The notes: generated by a model not told the origin, from the sequence alone. Shown: positions 32,586 to 41,860, counted from the stretch's first letter. The stretch: 52,214 nt of DNA from Candidatus Avimonas faecium (GCA_904419005.1 CAJFQI010000008.1:1-52214); one strand, 5' to 3'. Numbers and translations are program-made.

Positions 32586-32994
32586 GGCCGAGGGGATAGG
32601 CCTGCTCTCTTTGGGGAGAAAGCAGAACGGACGCCCGGCAGATGAGGCGGGATGGGGAGGGGACCGGGCAGGCAATGCCCTCGCTTCCCAGGTCGGCCGC
32701 CTTGCCCGGATTCCCGCCTGCTCGGCCTGCAGACGGAGGGAGACGTTTTTCCCGCGCACAGGGGCGTTTCCGCCTATGCGGGCGGTCGCCCCCGGCAAAG
32801 CCTGGGGCTTGATGCCGGCCAGCTGCTCAAAAGGCATGGGAGAACCCGTCCTGGCGTCGCTTGTCATGCCCCCGTAAACGGGCGTGGCCCTTTTGGAAAC
32901 CACTTCCATCTTTTTGGCTGTCTGTATAGCCCCTCGCTTCGCCCGATGCGGGAAGCGCGTCAAAGCCAGGACGCTCCTTTCATGCATCCAAAAG
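32586..32994. other. Unassigned stretch between spoIIID and the UroD-like genes
   Basis: About 400 bp lie outside any supported gene. The minus strand is open (down to 32562; possible start MEVVSKRATPVYGG at 32909) but has no ribosome site and unusual composition. No tRNA, 6S, tmRNA or RNase P signature was recognised. It could be a repeat or a small RNA locus. Confidence 0.3.
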
Positions 32995-33031
32995 AAAGGC
33001 CCGGAAGGCTCTGAAGAGCTTCCGGGCCTTT
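32995..33031. terminator. Terminator of the UroD-like operon
   Basis: AAAGGCCCGGAAG and CTTCCGGGCCTTT with an inner GCTC/GAGC stem and TGAA loop. On the minus strand TTTCTTTT follows. Confidence 0.85.
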
Positions 33032-33049
33032 TTGCCGAGCGGTTTACGG

Positions 33050-34144
33050 TCAATAGACGCAGCGGGCTGCTTCTTCCGCAAAAGCGCGGATAAGCGCCGG
33101 GTCGGCGTCAAAAAAGTGGTCGGAGGGGCTGAGGATAAAGCCGCCGCCCCCGCCGGCCGCTTCAAAGCAGCGGCGCACCTCCCGGCGGGTGTCCTCTGGG
33201 GTGCAGCCCTGGAAGAAATGCTGCTGGTCCAGGCCGCCGATCATGCAGACCTTATCCCCAATGCGGCGCTTGGCCTCCGCCAGGTCGGTGTCGCCGCCCA
33301 TCCCGGGCGGGGTAAAGGTTTCCATCGCGTCGGTCCCCATCGCGGCGATGTCCTCAAGGATCGGCATCATGCCGCCGCAGGTGTGGTAAACGATCCGTTG
33401 GCTGGCTTCGTGGGCGGCGGCGATGATTTGGCTGTCATACGGCGCGACAAATTCGTTGAAGATTTTGGGGGAGATCACAGTGGTCGACGCGTCGCCGCCT
33501 CCCAGCTCGAAGAGGTCGAAGCGGGCGCCCTTGCTGGAGCGCATCTGGTCGATTTTCGGCTTTTGCACAATCGCCAGCAGCTCATGCACCCACTGCGGGT
33601 CGTCGTAGCATTCCATAATCATATTTTCCACGCCGTACAGGCAGCATGCCTGCTGCCAGCATCCAGGCTGCCCGAAGATATCGCCGCTGAACACCGCACC
33701 CCGGATCAGATATTCGGGGTATTCGTCTGCCGTCCGGTTGGCCTGCTCGACGTCGATATAGGGGGAGGGCATGTACTTGGCCAGCAGCTCAATGTCCTTT
33801 TTCTCCTTAATTAGATGCTCGGTCAGCCAGCAGGTGGTTTCGCTGTATTCCAGGGTAAGGCTCAGGCTGCCGCCCGGGGTATCAATGGTGTAATGGGTCG
33901 CCGGATACTGGCCGGAATGGTCGTCCACGGAGGTCACCCTCCAGTTCTCGAGATCCTCCGGCCGGTATTGGTCGGCGTTCAGCCAGACGATGGGGTTTAA
34001 GCCCATCTCCTGGAAAAAGGCCAGGTTGTCGATCCCGCCCATGTATTTGTTGAGGAAATAGGGCATCAGGTGATGGGTGGTGGCCGGCAGATGGTCGGCC
34101 TTTTGGCGTTTCAGCGCTGTTACCAGCCGCTCTTTCGGGGTCAT
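33050..34144 (-). CDS. Uroporphyrinogen decarboxylase/MtaA-family protein (likely corrinoid methyltransferase)
   Basis: This 364-residue TIM-barrel protein of the UroD superfamily begins MTPKERLVTALKRQKADHLPA. It has the zinc-ligand pattern of MtaA/MtbA-type methyltransferases: YHTCGGMMPIL with His and Cys, and a later Gly-rich segment AGGGGGFILSPSDHF. The arginine signature of true haem-pathway HemE is absent. Relatives move methyl groups between a corrinoid protein and a thiol such as coenzyme M or tetrahydrofolate. No corrinoid-protein gene is in the window. GGAGGTG lies 8 bases before the ATG. It follows a paralogue by 73 bp and shares its transcript. Substrate unknown. Confidence 0.85.
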   Translation of the reverse strand: MTPKERLVTALKRQKADHLPATTHHLMPYFLNKYMGGIDNLAFFQEMGLNPIVWLNADQYRPEDLENWRVTSVDDHSGQYPATHYTIDTPGGSLSLTLEYSETTCWLTEHLIKEKKDIELLAKYMPSPYIDVEQANRTADEYPEYLIRGAVFSGDIFGQPGCWQQACCLYGVENMIMECYDDPQWVHELLAIVQKPKIDQMRSSKGARFDLFELGGGDASTTVISPKIFNEFVAPYDSQIIAAAHEASQRIVYHTCGGMMPILEDIAAMGTDAMETFTPPGMGGDTDLAEAKRRIGDKVCMIGGLDQQHFFQGCTPEDTRREVRRCFEAAGGGGGFILSPSDHFFDADPALIRAFAEEAARCVY

Positions 34145-34217
34145 TGGTTACACCTCCGGAAAAATTCTATAGCCAGCGCGCCGGAGCTCTTGTGCGTCCC
34201 GGTACGCCAGCCGGGCC

Positions 34218-35288
34218 TCAATACGCGCCGTACTTCTTGACCGTGTCGATAATGGCCTGGTAGGTATCCAGGCTCACCGCGTTGGGGATTGAGTGGTCGG
34301 AGGAGAAGATATAGCCGCCGTTTTCCTTGACCACGGGCAGCAGCTGCTCCAGCAGGGGAAGCACCTCGTCCCGGCGGTCCATCCGGGAGGCATCCACGCC
34401 GCCGTGGAGGACCAGCCGGTCGCCGTATTCCTCCTTCAGCTTATAGATATCCATGCCGGCCTTGATCTCAATGGGGTTGAGCGCGTCCACCCCGGTTTCA
34501 AGGATTGCCGGGATCAGCGGCATGATATCCCCGCAGGAATGCAGGTGCGCCCGGATGCCGTGGGCGTGCGCCCAGTCCACCGCCCGCTTATGCACGGGCT
34601 GGAGCAGCTCGCGGTAGGTCGCCTCCGAGAAGAAGGGCGTCCCCTTATAGCCCATGTCGTCGTACCAGAAAATGCTGTCCACGGTATACCCGGCGTCCCA
34701 CAGCATATCAAAATGGGCGATTGAGCGGTCCAGGTAGGTGTTGAACATGTCCTTGACCCATTCCGGCTCCTCCATCAGCGCGATCAGCAGCGTCTCGGTG
34801 CCGCACATCCAGGAATGGGTGACGTCAAAGCCGAACCAGAAGCCGGCCTGGATCCAGCGCCCCTCCGCCTTCCAGCGGGGGTAATTCTCCTGAAGGTAGG
34901 CCCAGTCGATGCGGTCCTTGTCCACCGTCATGCGGGCTTTGGCCTCTTCCCACTTTTCCGGCGTGGTGATGGTGAAATCCAGGAACTCCGGCGTAGCGTC
35001 CTCCTCCTTGAGGTCCCTGGTGGTCACCCCCCAGGGCGAGGTCTGGATGACATAGCGGTCGGTTTCCTCTAGGATGCGGTGCTCGTACCGGGGGCTGATA
35101 TCAACGTTGATGCGCTCGCATTTGTCGATATCAAAATAGTCGCGCCAGTCTATGCCGGCCGGCATCCCCTCCCGGTGCCAGCGGTTGAGCGTCCCTTGCC
35201 AGGGCGTGTCAATCACCGGCACCCGGTCGGCCTCCCGGTGCTCAAACATGCGGGTTACCCGTTCCTTTGTCGTCATTGGACTCCTCAT
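34218..35288 (-). CDS. Uroporphyrinogen decarboxylase/MtaA-family protein, paralogue
   Basis: This 356-residue protein of the same superfamily has MTTKERVTRMFEHREADRVPV near the start, LHSCGDIMPLI (His and Cys zinc ligands) and a Gly/Ser-rich end (NGGYIFSSDHSIPNAVS). It is the first gene of the two-gene unit, with a sigma-A promoter at 35331-35359. ATG at 35288 has AAAGGGG 9 bases upstream. ATG at 35276 has GAGGAG at only 4 bases and is the alternative. It is more distant from haem-pathway HemE than from the methyltransferase group. The substrate (a methylated compound) cannot be inferred. Confidence 0.85.
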   Translation of the reverse strand: MRSPMTTKERVTRMFEHREADRVPVIDTPWQGTLNRWHREGMPAGIDWRDYFDIDKCERINVDISPRYEHRILEETDRYVIQTSPWGVTTRDLKEEDATPEFLDFTITTPEKWEEAKARMTVDKDRIDWAYLQENYPRWKAEGRWIQAGFWFGFDVTHSWMCGTETLLIALMEEPEWVKDMFNTYLDRSIAHFDMLWDAGYTVDSIFWYDDMGYKGTPFFSEATYRELLQPVHKRAVDWAHAHGIRAHLHSCGDIMPLIPAILETGVDALNPIEIKAGMDIYKLKEEYGDRLVLHGGVDASRMDRRDEVLPLLEQLLPVVKENGGYIFSSDHSIPNAVSLDTYQAIIDTVKKYGAY

Positions 35289-35330
35289 TGGCTGAAACCC
35301 CTTTCTGCAGCAGGCGGCGATTCTGCCCGT

Positions 35331-35359
35331 ATTGTACCAGAGAATGCAGGCGCGTACAA
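35331..35359 (-). promoter_or_regulatory. Sigma-A promoter of the UroD-like operon
   Basis: On the minus strand TTGTAC, 17 bases, TACAAT with a TGG extension. Confidence 0.75.
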
Positions 35360-35434
35360 GCCCTGCACCGGTTCGCTTGCAAAGCCGGCCGGTTAAGGCG
35401 GTGCTCAAGGAGGCCTGTAGGCTGGAAGGCGAGG

Positions 35435-35713
35435 GAAATCTCGCTAAAGGGAAACGCGGGTTCCGACTACGATACTGTCACCCTCTCCTTTGACTTTGAA
35501 TCGGTTGAGGACTGCAACGCCAAGATAGAGACGTTCTTCGGCGAGAATGGCCCGTTTGTTGGTGCGGTGCTGACGGTGGACGAGGACGAAGAGAAGGACG
35601 GGGGGTTCAACCCTGTGCCGGTGATCGCTGCGGCGGCGGTTGTCGTAGCCGCCGCGGTAATCGTCGCCGTGGCCCTCGTACTCAAGAAGCGCAAGGGGAA
35701 TCCCCAAAAGTAA
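35435..35713 (+). pseudogene. 5'-truncated remnant of a membrane-anchored surface protein
   Basis: The last 92 codons look coding: EISLKGNAGSDYDTV, FDFESVEDCNAKIETFFG, then a membrane helix (VIAAAAVVVAAAVIVAVALVL) and KKRKG. The pattern is the C-terminal end of an exported protein with an external beta domain and a stop-transfer anchor. The frame upstream runs back across the UroD promoter on the other strand without a start codon or signal peptide, so the 5' part has been lost. The 3' end is followed by a terminator. The ancestral family is uncertain. Confidence 0.55.
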
Positions 35714-35815
35714 GAGGGGCTGCCCGGCTGGCGCTCCCACGGATAAGGCAGACGCCGGCTCCCTTGCCCAGTGGGACGATGGCGCCGGGCCTCCGCAAAC
35801 AGAATCAACAAACAC

Positions 35816-35854
35816 AAAGGGATCGCTGCAAAGTCTTTTTGCAGCGATCCCTTT
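35816..35854. terminator. Bidirectional terminator
   Basis: A 17-bp stem (AAAGGGATCGCTGCAAA and complement) with a 5-base loop. It lies between the remnant gene and the ABC permease gene. Confidence 0.9.
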
Positions 35855-35914
35855 TCTGCGCGCGGATGCTCCGGGCCCGGCCCGTTCCGGAACGGGCCGG
35901 CCGGGGCTTGGGGA

Positions 35915-38113
35915 TTATGCCGCCGGGTCGGGGGCGGTTTCTGCGGCGGCAGGGGCGGCCTCGGGGGCGGTGGCGGAAACCGTGAGATCCTCGGCGGGGG
36001 CTTGCTCGTAGGCGCCGTCGGCGGTCGCGACGATTTCCATATTGTATTCGTAAAACTCCTCTGTAAGGAAATCGGGCACCATGTCCTTTTCAACATTGAC
36101 GTAGATCACCGGGAATTCCCAGGAGATGTCGAGGGCGTAGACCGGCTGGCTTAGGTCAACCGGCGTCCCCCGGTTCTCCTCATACCGGTCGAGTAGCTCG
36201 TTGATGAAGGCTTCCGCCCTCTTGTATCCCACCTCGGAGAAGGCCGAGGTGTCGAAGTTGACGATGGCGTCGTCCGACTCCCCGTCGGAGAGATGGAGCC
36301 CCGAAACCGAAACCGAGTACCAGCGGGAAGACACCTCTTTCCGCAGGGCCTGCACGTCGATGGTATCCTCGGCCCGGTATTTCAGGTACAGCTCGGTCGT
36401 CCGGGGCAGGAGGGTGGACAGGGGGAAGCTGTTGGAGTAGAACTCCGAGCCGACGTCCCCCGACAGATACACCCGGGTCGACAGGAAAACGTCGCCGTCG
36501 GCATTGCTCCAGATGGCGGCGTTGTCGTATTCGGTGACGCCGTTGACCAGGCTGTACCACGCGTCAAACCCCATCGCCGCGATGTCCTCTTTCAGGCGCT
36601 CATATAGGGCGGCGCACTGCGCGGCGCTGCAATCGGCCACGTTGAAGGAAAAGGAGTCGCTGATCGGGGGGAGGTCCATATACGCAGCCTGGTACTGCTC
36701 GCTTTCCTGCATCCTTTGGAGGATCTGCTGGCTCTCCCCATACTGGAAGGACAGGCGGCGGGTGATGGTGCCGGAATCGGTGCGGATGTCGACCACCATC
36801 CGCCGGGTGCCGTCCCCCCAATAGGTGGCTCCCTGGCCGGTGACTTGGATCCGGAGGCGGTCGGCCACCAGCCGTCGGACGGAGGCGTCCTCCAGCGCCA
36901 CATTGCCGGCGCGGGCGTCCAGATAGCTGTCGGTGTATTGATCCATGTGGAAGGTGACGCTGCGGATCTGGTCGGCCGTCGGAAGCTGGGCGTTGACGAC
37001 CGATCGGACGACAGAAAAGCTGCCGATAAAGGCGATGTTGAGCACCAGCAGGATGCCGAGCGCCGGCACCGCCTTCCAGAGGTTGCGCACCTTGCGGGTG
37101 GTCAGGAGCTCATACAGGAAGTAGACGGCCAGGGCGATCAGGTAATAGACCAGGCACTCAAAGCCGTCAATGCCGCCGCTTACGATGCCGGCGCAGGGGA
37201 TCAGGCAGATGAGCATGGCGATCGTCAGCCGGAAAACGGCCTGCAAAATCCGGTTGGGGGCGGCCTGCCCCGCGATCTCGCTGCGCCGGCGGCGGAAGAC
37301 CAGGCAGGCCAGCACCGCATAGACCGCGCCGACAACCAGGGAATACAGCGCGGCGGTTACGACGTCGGAGGTGTTCGCATTGTAGTGGGAGAAGAGGAAG
37401 AAAAACGGGTTGTAGTGCAGGTCAAACAGGGAGTTGTCGCCCATCGGCGGCAGGACGGGGACGAGGCTTCCCAGCAGCTCAAAGTACACCAGCGTCAGCA
37501 GGCGGGGCCCGGCGGCGAACATCGCCGTGACCAGGACGTTGGACAGCAGGGTGCCGGTAAAGGCCATCGCCAGGGCGGTGACGGCGGCGCTGAACAGCCC
37601 CGAGGCCATCGCGAAGAACAGGCAGGAGGCGACCTTTGCCGCCGAGGGGAAAACGACCAGCGCCGTGTGGCAGAACAGGTACAGCCCCACCACCGCGGTC
37701 ACGGCGGCCAGAATCACGCCGATCCACACCCAGGCCAGCACGGCGGCGAAAAAGCTGATAAACAGGCTCCCGCGGGTGTTGGGCAGCGCGTGGTAAAAGT
37801 CCGCGCTCTCCCGCCGGTTTTGGAAGCGGAAGAGGTACAAGGTCATCAGCAGGGCCGCCGCCATCCCCGCGAGGGGGATCAGCACCGTGAAGTCGGAAAA
37901 GGAGATGGTGACCGTCACGTTGGATTGGGCGTAAGAGTAGGAGTAGGGATAGGCGTACCGGCCGACTTCCTCGTAGCAGAGGAGAAGGACCGCCACCTCA
38001 AGCAGCACCAGGTACAGCACGCCGAGGACCCGCAGCTGCCGCATCCCCTCCCAAAACATCCGGGGATCCGCATAGGTTTTGGCCAAGGATTTCGTCTGGT
38101 TCTGCCCGCTCAT
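35915..38113 (-). CDS. ABC transporter permease of the YtrABC-like operon
   Basis: This 732-residue membrane protein has a short cytoplasmic N-terminus, then about 11 membrane segments. Examples are VLGVLYLVLLEVAVLLLC and VLAWVWIGVILAAVTAVVGL. From about residue 390 to 690 there is a large extracytoplasmic domain with many Asp and Tyr residues, and an acidic, Ala-rich tail. It overlaps the ATPase gene by 4 bases (ATGA at 38110-38113), so the two are coupled. Size and layout resemble ABC-2-type permeases found next to YtrA/YtrB regulators, which often respond to cell-envelope stress. The substrate is unknown. Confidence 0.82.
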   Translation of the reverse strand: MSGQNQTKSLAKTYADPRMFWEGMRQLRVLGVLYLVLLEVAVLLLCYEEVGRYAYPYSYSYAQSNVTVTISFSDFTVLIPLAGMAAALLMTLYLFRFQNRRESADFYHALPNTRGSLFISFFAAVLAWVWIGVILAAVTAVVGLYLFCHTALVVFPSAAKVASCLFFAMASGLFSAAVTALAMAFTGTLLSNVLVTAMFAAGPRLLTLVYFELLGSLVPVLPPMGDNSLFDLHYNPFFFLFSHYNANTSDVVTAALYSLVVGAVYAVLACLVFRRRRSEIAGQAAPNRILQAVFRLTIAMLICLIPCAGIVSGGIDGFECLVYYLIALAVYFLYELLTTRKVRNLWKAVPALGILLVLNIAFIGSFSVVRSVVNAQLPTADQIRSVTFHMDQYTDSYLDARAGNVALEDASVRRLVADRLRIQVTGQGATYWGDGTRRMVVDIRTDSGTITRRLSFQYGESQQILQRMQESEQYQAAYMDLPPISDSFSFNVADCSAAQCAALYERLKEDIAAMGFDAWYSLVNGVTEYDNAAIWSNADGDVFLSTRVYLSGDVGSEFYSNSFPLSTLLPRTTELYLKYRAEDTIDVQALRKEVSSRWYSVSVSGLHLSDGESDDAIVNFDTSAFSEVGYKRAEAFINELLDRYEENRGTPVDLSQPVYALDISWEFPVIYVNVEKDMVPDFLTEEFYEYNMEIVATADGAYEQAPAEDLTVSATAPEAAPAAAETAPDPAA

Positions 38114-39048
38114 TGACCCTGCCCCCCTTCCGCCGTATTCGCCGGGCCCCCCGGCGGTTCGCTGGAAAACGAATAGCCGAGCGCCTCCATCTCGTAGGTG
38201 AACACTTCCTCAAGCGTCAGCGGCAGCACGTCCAGGATTGCCGGCTGCTGGGCGCGCAGCCAGGCGACCGCCTGCTCCCGGTCCCCCCGCACGATGAGGT
38301 TGGAAACCGAGCCCCGCTTGGAAAAGTGCAGCACGTCAAAGCCGGTGAACAGGGAACGGTCGTATTCCCGCGTGAAGGCGACCTGGATCTTGAACAGCGA
38401 GGTCTTGAGGTTCTGCACGTCGCTTTCAAGCACGATCCCTCCCTGATGGAGCAGGGCGAGCTGGTCGCAGGTGTCCTCCAGCTCCCGCAGGGAGTGGGAG
38501 GCGATGATGGCGGTGGCCCCCCGCTCCAGCACGTCGCCGCAGATCAGGCTTTTGACCAGGTTGCGCATCACGGGGTCGAGCCCGTCAAAGGTTTCGTCAA
38601 AGAACAGGTATTCCGCCCGGCAGGACAGGGCCAGCAGGATGGCGGCCTGCCGCTTCATCCCCTTGGAGAAGCTGCCCAGGGGCTTGGCGGGGTTAAGGCG
38701 GAAGGTGCGCACCAGCGAACGGTAGCGCTCCCCGTCAAAGGCGGGATAGGCCGCCGCGTACAGCTTGGCCATCCGGTTTAGGCTGGCGCCGGGCAGAAAA
38801 TACAGGTCGTCCGGCACATAGGCGGCCCGCTGCTTGACCCGGGGGTTTTCGTAGGCCGGCTCCCCATCGATGAAGACGGCGCCCTGGTCCGCCCGGTAGA
38901 CGCCGTTGACCAGCCGGAGAAAGGTGGATTTCCCCGCGCCGTTGGAGCCGACCAGCCCGTATACGCAGCCGGCCGGGATGGTGCAGGTGATGCCGTTCAG
39001 GGCCGTGAAGTCCCCGAAGCGCTTGACCAGGTTTTCGGTTTGGATCAT
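38110..39048 (-). CDS. ABC transporter ATP-binding protein (YtrB-like)
   Basis: This 312-residue ATPase has Walker A VGSNGAGKSTFLR, signature GSFSKGMKRQ, Walker B YLFFDETFDGLDP and switch histidine IIASHSLRE. The C-terminal region shows the 90-residue accessory part of export-type ATPases. The signature SFSKG in place of LSGGQ is common in the YtrB/EcfA-like multidrug class. The start overlaps the GntR gene stop by 4 bases (39045-39048), and its own stop overlaps the permease start. It powers the permease encoded just downstream. Confidence 0.93.
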   Translation of the reverse strand: MIQTENLVKRFGDFTALNGITCTIPAGCVYGLVGSNGAGKSTFLRLVNGVYRADQGAVFIDGEPAYENPRVKQRAAYVPDDLYFLPGASLNRMAKLYAAAYPAFDGERYRSLVRTFRLNPAKPLGSFSKGMKRQAAILLALSCRAEYLFFDETFDGLDPVMRNLVKSLICGDVLERGATAIIASHSLRELEDTCDQLALLHQGGIVLESDVQNLKTSLFKIQVAFTREYDRSLFTGFDVLHFSKRGSVSNLIVRGDREQAVAWLRAQQPAILDVLPLTLEEVFTYEMEALGYSFSSEPPGGPANTAEGGQGQ

Positions 39049-39572
39049 CCCTTCTCCCGCCTTTCCAAAGGTTCTGTCCCCCGTTTGTTTTCCGGTTCCG
39101 GCTCATGGCCCGGGGCGGTTCCCCGTCCCGGCGGTTTCGGCGCGGCGCCCGGGGAAGCGGCGGCCGGCGCGCCCGCCCCGTCCTTAGCCGGGGCCCAGGC
39201 GGACGGAGGGGCCTGGTAGCCCCGCTCGACCGCGGCGATGGCCTCCCCCTTTTCAATGCCGGCAAGCGCCAGCCCGCGGGAGAGCTCCTCGATTTGGGCA
39301 AGGTCCCGGCGGCGGTACTCCGCCAGCAGGGCGCGGGCGTTTTCCGAGATATAGCAGCCCCGCCCGGGCACCGAACAGAGGATGCCCCGGCGGTCCAGCT
39401 CGGCATACGCCTTCTGGATAGTGTTGGGGTTGATCGAAAGCTGGACGGACAGGCTGCGGACCGAGGGGATCTGTTCCCCCGGCTTGATAACGCCGGCGAG
39501 CACCAGCCGTTCCAGCTGGTCGATAATCTGCTCGTAGACCGGCTGCCGTGAGAGGGCGTCAATACGGAACAC
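39045..39572 (-). CDS. GntR-family repressor of the YtrA type
   Basis: This 175-residue protein has the short YtrA form: a GntR winged helix (PVYEQIIDQLERLVLAGVIK, IPSVRSLSVQLSINPNTIQKAYAEL, then GRGCYI) and a short C-terminal dimer helix. It lacks the large ligand domain of other GntR groups. The end is an unusual Pro/Ala-rich tail. GTG at 39572 has AAAGGAGG at 7-base spacing. It heads the three-gene operon with ATPase and permease. A TGTA-N13-TACA palindrome in the leader fits autorepression. Confidence 0.92.
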   Translation of the reverse strand: MFRIDALSRQPVYEQIIDQLERLVLAGVIKPGEQIPSVRSLSVQLSINPNTIQKAYAELDRRGILCSVPGRGCYISENARALLAEYRRRDLAQIEELSRGLALAGIEKGEAIAAVERGYQAPPSAWAPAKDGAGAPAAASPGAAPKPPGRGTAPGHEPEPENKRGTEPLERREKG

Positions 39573-39611
39573 GGCGGGCCTCCTTTCCTTAGATCGCAGG
39601 AAACAGCAAAC

Positions 39612-39632
39612 TGTATTACTCAAAATAGTACA
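39612..39632. promoter_or_regulatory. Operator of the YtrA-like repressor
   Basis: TGTA-N13-TACA (TGTATTACTC..AGTACA), 5 bp downstream of the -10 element. It has the spacing known for YtrA-type operators (GTGTA-N13-TACAC). Confidence 0.65.
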
Positions 39633-39637
39633 CATAG

Positions 39638-39666
39638 ATCATAGCAAAAGAGCGCCCCGCTGTCAA
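39638..39666 (-). promoter_or_regulatory. Sigma-A promoter of the YtrABC-like operon
   Basis: On the minus strand TTGACA, 17 bases, TATGAT. The operator covers the transcription start region. Confidence 0.85.
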
Positions 39667-39810
39667 TATATTTTTGCGGGAGGCGGCGTAAACCTGCCCG
39701 GCGGATATTTTCCGGAGGCGGGGCCCGGCTGCTGTGCTGGCTGCCGAAACGGGCTGCCCACCCTGTCCAGGTCGGGGGGCGCATCCGAAAGCACGGGCCA
39801 AAATAGAAAA

Positions 39811-39833
39811 GGCCTCCCGGTTTCCGGGAGGCC
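39811..39833 (-). terminator. Terminator of asnB
   Basis: GGCCTCCCGG-AAA-CCGGGAGGCC followed on the minus strand by TTTTCTATTTT. It lies 177 bp beyond the asnB stop. The 140 bp between it and the YtrABC promoter hold nothing recognised. Confidence 0.75.
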
Positions 39834-40009
39834 GCAGGCTGTCCAAAACGCCGCTTGTCAAAGGATGCCGTCCGAAGCGTGCGCCCGCCTCTTTTCCAGA
39901 GGGTGGCGCGGATTTCCCGGCAAGGGCTTCCGGCGTATCCGGCGGGGGCGGCCGGGCGCCCTCGAATTGGGAAAGAGGGGGCCGGGCAAACGGGCAAAGC
40001 GCCCCCGCT

Positions 40010-41860
40010 TCAATCGGCGTCCCGGCCGAAATAGACGCCGTACCAGACCAGGAACATATAGATAGTCCAGATTTTACGGCTGTTGTCCTTCTTGCCGTGG
40101 TAGTGCTGGTCCAGGAACTTGACCAGCTCCTCCGTATGGAAGAAACGGTTGGCAGTCGGGGAGGTGAACGCCTGCTTGACGCGGCTGTAATACGTTTCCT
40201 GCCGCAGCCAGACCCGGATGGGCACCGGGAAGCCGAGCTTGGGCTTGCTGGCGGCGGAGGCGGGGATGTGCCGCATGGCGGCCTGCCGCATAGCGTACTT
40301 GGTGGTCCCGCCCGCGATCCGGTGCTTGACCGGGATGCGGGAGGCGACGGCGAACACCTCTTTATCTAGGAAGGGGACCCGCAGCTCAAGCGAATGGGCC
40401 ATGCTCATCCGGTCGGCCTTGAGCAGGATATCCCCCACCATCCAGCGGTGGATGTCGAGGTACTGCATCCGGGTTACATCGTCCTGCCCCTGGCAGCGGG
40501 CATAGAAATCCGCCGTCTTTTCCGCCGGGTCGGTCGCCGGGATGTTTTTGAGCAGGCGGGCCTTTTCCGCCTTGCCGAACATATAGGCGTTGCCGATGAA
40601 GCGCTCCTCAAGCGTCTTGCTGCCCCGGATCAGGAAGGATTTCCCCTTGAAATCGGGCAGGTGGGAGACGAACGCCGCCGCCCCCCTGCGCAGCCAGCGG
40701 GGGAGCTTCTGGTATTTGGCCAGGGAGTAGGGCTCGTGGTAGATCCGGTATCCGCCGAACAGCTCGTCCGCCCCCTCGCCCGAGAGCACCACCTTGACGT
40801 GCTCCGCCGCCAGCTTGGAAACAAAGTACAGCGCAATGCAGGAGGGGTCGGCCAGCGGCTGGTCAAGATGGTACTGCACCTTTTCCAGCGAGCCCCAGTA
40901 TTCCTCCTCGCCGATGATGTGGGTGTAGTGCTCAATGCCGACCTCCTTCGCGAGCTCGGCAGCGTAGGTGCTTTCGTTGTAATGCCCGCCGTTGTCAAAG
41001 CCTACGGTGAACGCCTTCTGCCCGCCGAAGTAGGAGGCGACGAAGCTGGAATCCACCCCGCTGGACAAAAAGCAGCCGACCTCAACATCGCTGATCCGGT
41101 GGGCCTCCACCGAGTCGGTAAAGGCGCGGTCGATCTCGTCGACCGCCTGCTCCAGCGTCATTTCCTCGTCGGGATGGAAGGCCGCCTCCCAGTACCGCTG
41201 CTCCTCCACCTTACCCTCCCGGTACCACAGGTAATGGGCGGGGCGCAGGCAGTAGACGTTTTTGAAAAAGGTCTCCCGCGGGACGGAATATTGGAAGGAA
41301 AGGTAGCCGTCGAGCGCCTGCTCGTTGAACTCCTTGACAAAGTCCGGGTGCTTGAACAGGCATTTGATCTCGCTGGCCCAGAGCAGCCGGCCGTCCGGCA
41401 GCAGGCAGTAGTGCATGGGCTTGATGCCGAAATAATCCCGCGCCAGGAAGAGGGAATGGTCCTGTGTGTTCCAGATGGCGAAGGCGAACATCCCCCGCAG
41501 CCGGGTCAGCAGCCCCTCGCCCCATTCCTCAAACCCGTGCACCAGCACCTCGCTGTCGGTCTGGGTGGCGAAGACATGCCCCTTTTCCAGCAGCTCTTCC
41601 CGCAGGGTGCGGTAATTGTAGATTTCGCCGTTGAACATCAGCACCAGGGTGCCGTCCTCGTTGTACAGCGGCTGGCTGCCGCCCTCCAGGTCGATGATGC
41701 TCAGCCGGCGGAACCCCATGGCGACGCTGTCGTCCGCCCCCTCGCCCGCGGTATAGTACCCCTCGGAGTCCGGGCCGCGGTGGGTGATCTGCGCGGCCAT
41801 CTCCCGCAGCACCTCTTCCCGGTTGACGACCTGCCCGGTAAACCCGCAAAATCCACACAT
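40010..41860 (-). CDS. asnB: Asparagine synthase, glutamine-hydrolysing (AsnB)
   Basis: This 616-residue enzyme makes asparagine from aspartate, glutamine and ATP. It begins MCGFCGFTG with the catalytic Cys2 of the glutaminase domain, and has LVLMFNGEIYNYR and AIWNTQ. The synthetase domain has the PP-loop FLSSGVDSSFVA and LSGEGADELFGGYR. The length is normal for bacterial AsnB. The open frame runs 291 codons further upstream, but Cys must follow the initiator Met, so the ATG at 41860 is the start. No T-box or other leader RNA fits in the 90-base leader. Divergent from phosphoglucomutase. An amino-acid or cell-envelope amidation role is possible. Confidence 0.95.
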   Translation of the reverse strand: MCGFCGFTGQVVNREEVLREMAAQITHRGPDSEGYYTAGEGADDSVAMGFRRLSIIDLEGGSQPLYNEDGTLVLMFNGEIYNYRTLREELLEKGHVFATQTDSEVLVHGFEEWGEGLLTRLRGMFAFAIWNTQDHSLFLARDYFGIKPMHYCLLPDGRLLWASEIKCLFKHPDFVKEFNEQALDGYLSFQYSVPRETFFKNVYCLRPAHYLWYREGKVEEQRYWEAAFHPDEEMTLEQAVDEIDRAFTDSVEAHRISDVEVGCFLSSGVDSSFVASYFGGQKAFTVGFDNGGHYNESTYAAELAKEVGIEHYTHIIGEEEYWGSLEKVQYHLDQPLADPSCIALYFVSKLAAEHVKVVLSGEGADELFGGYRIYHEPYSLAKYQKLPRWLRRGAAAFVSHLPDFKGKSFLIRGSKTLEERFIGNAYMFGKAEKARLLKNIPATDPAEKTADFYARCQGQDDVTRMQYLDIHRWMVGDILLKADRMSMAHSLELRVPFLDKEVFAVASRIPVKHRIAGGTTKYAMRQAAMRHIPASAASKPKLGFPVPIRVWLRQETYYSRVKQAFTSPTANRFFHTEELVKFLDQHYHGKKDNSRKIWTIYMFLVWYGVYFGRDAD

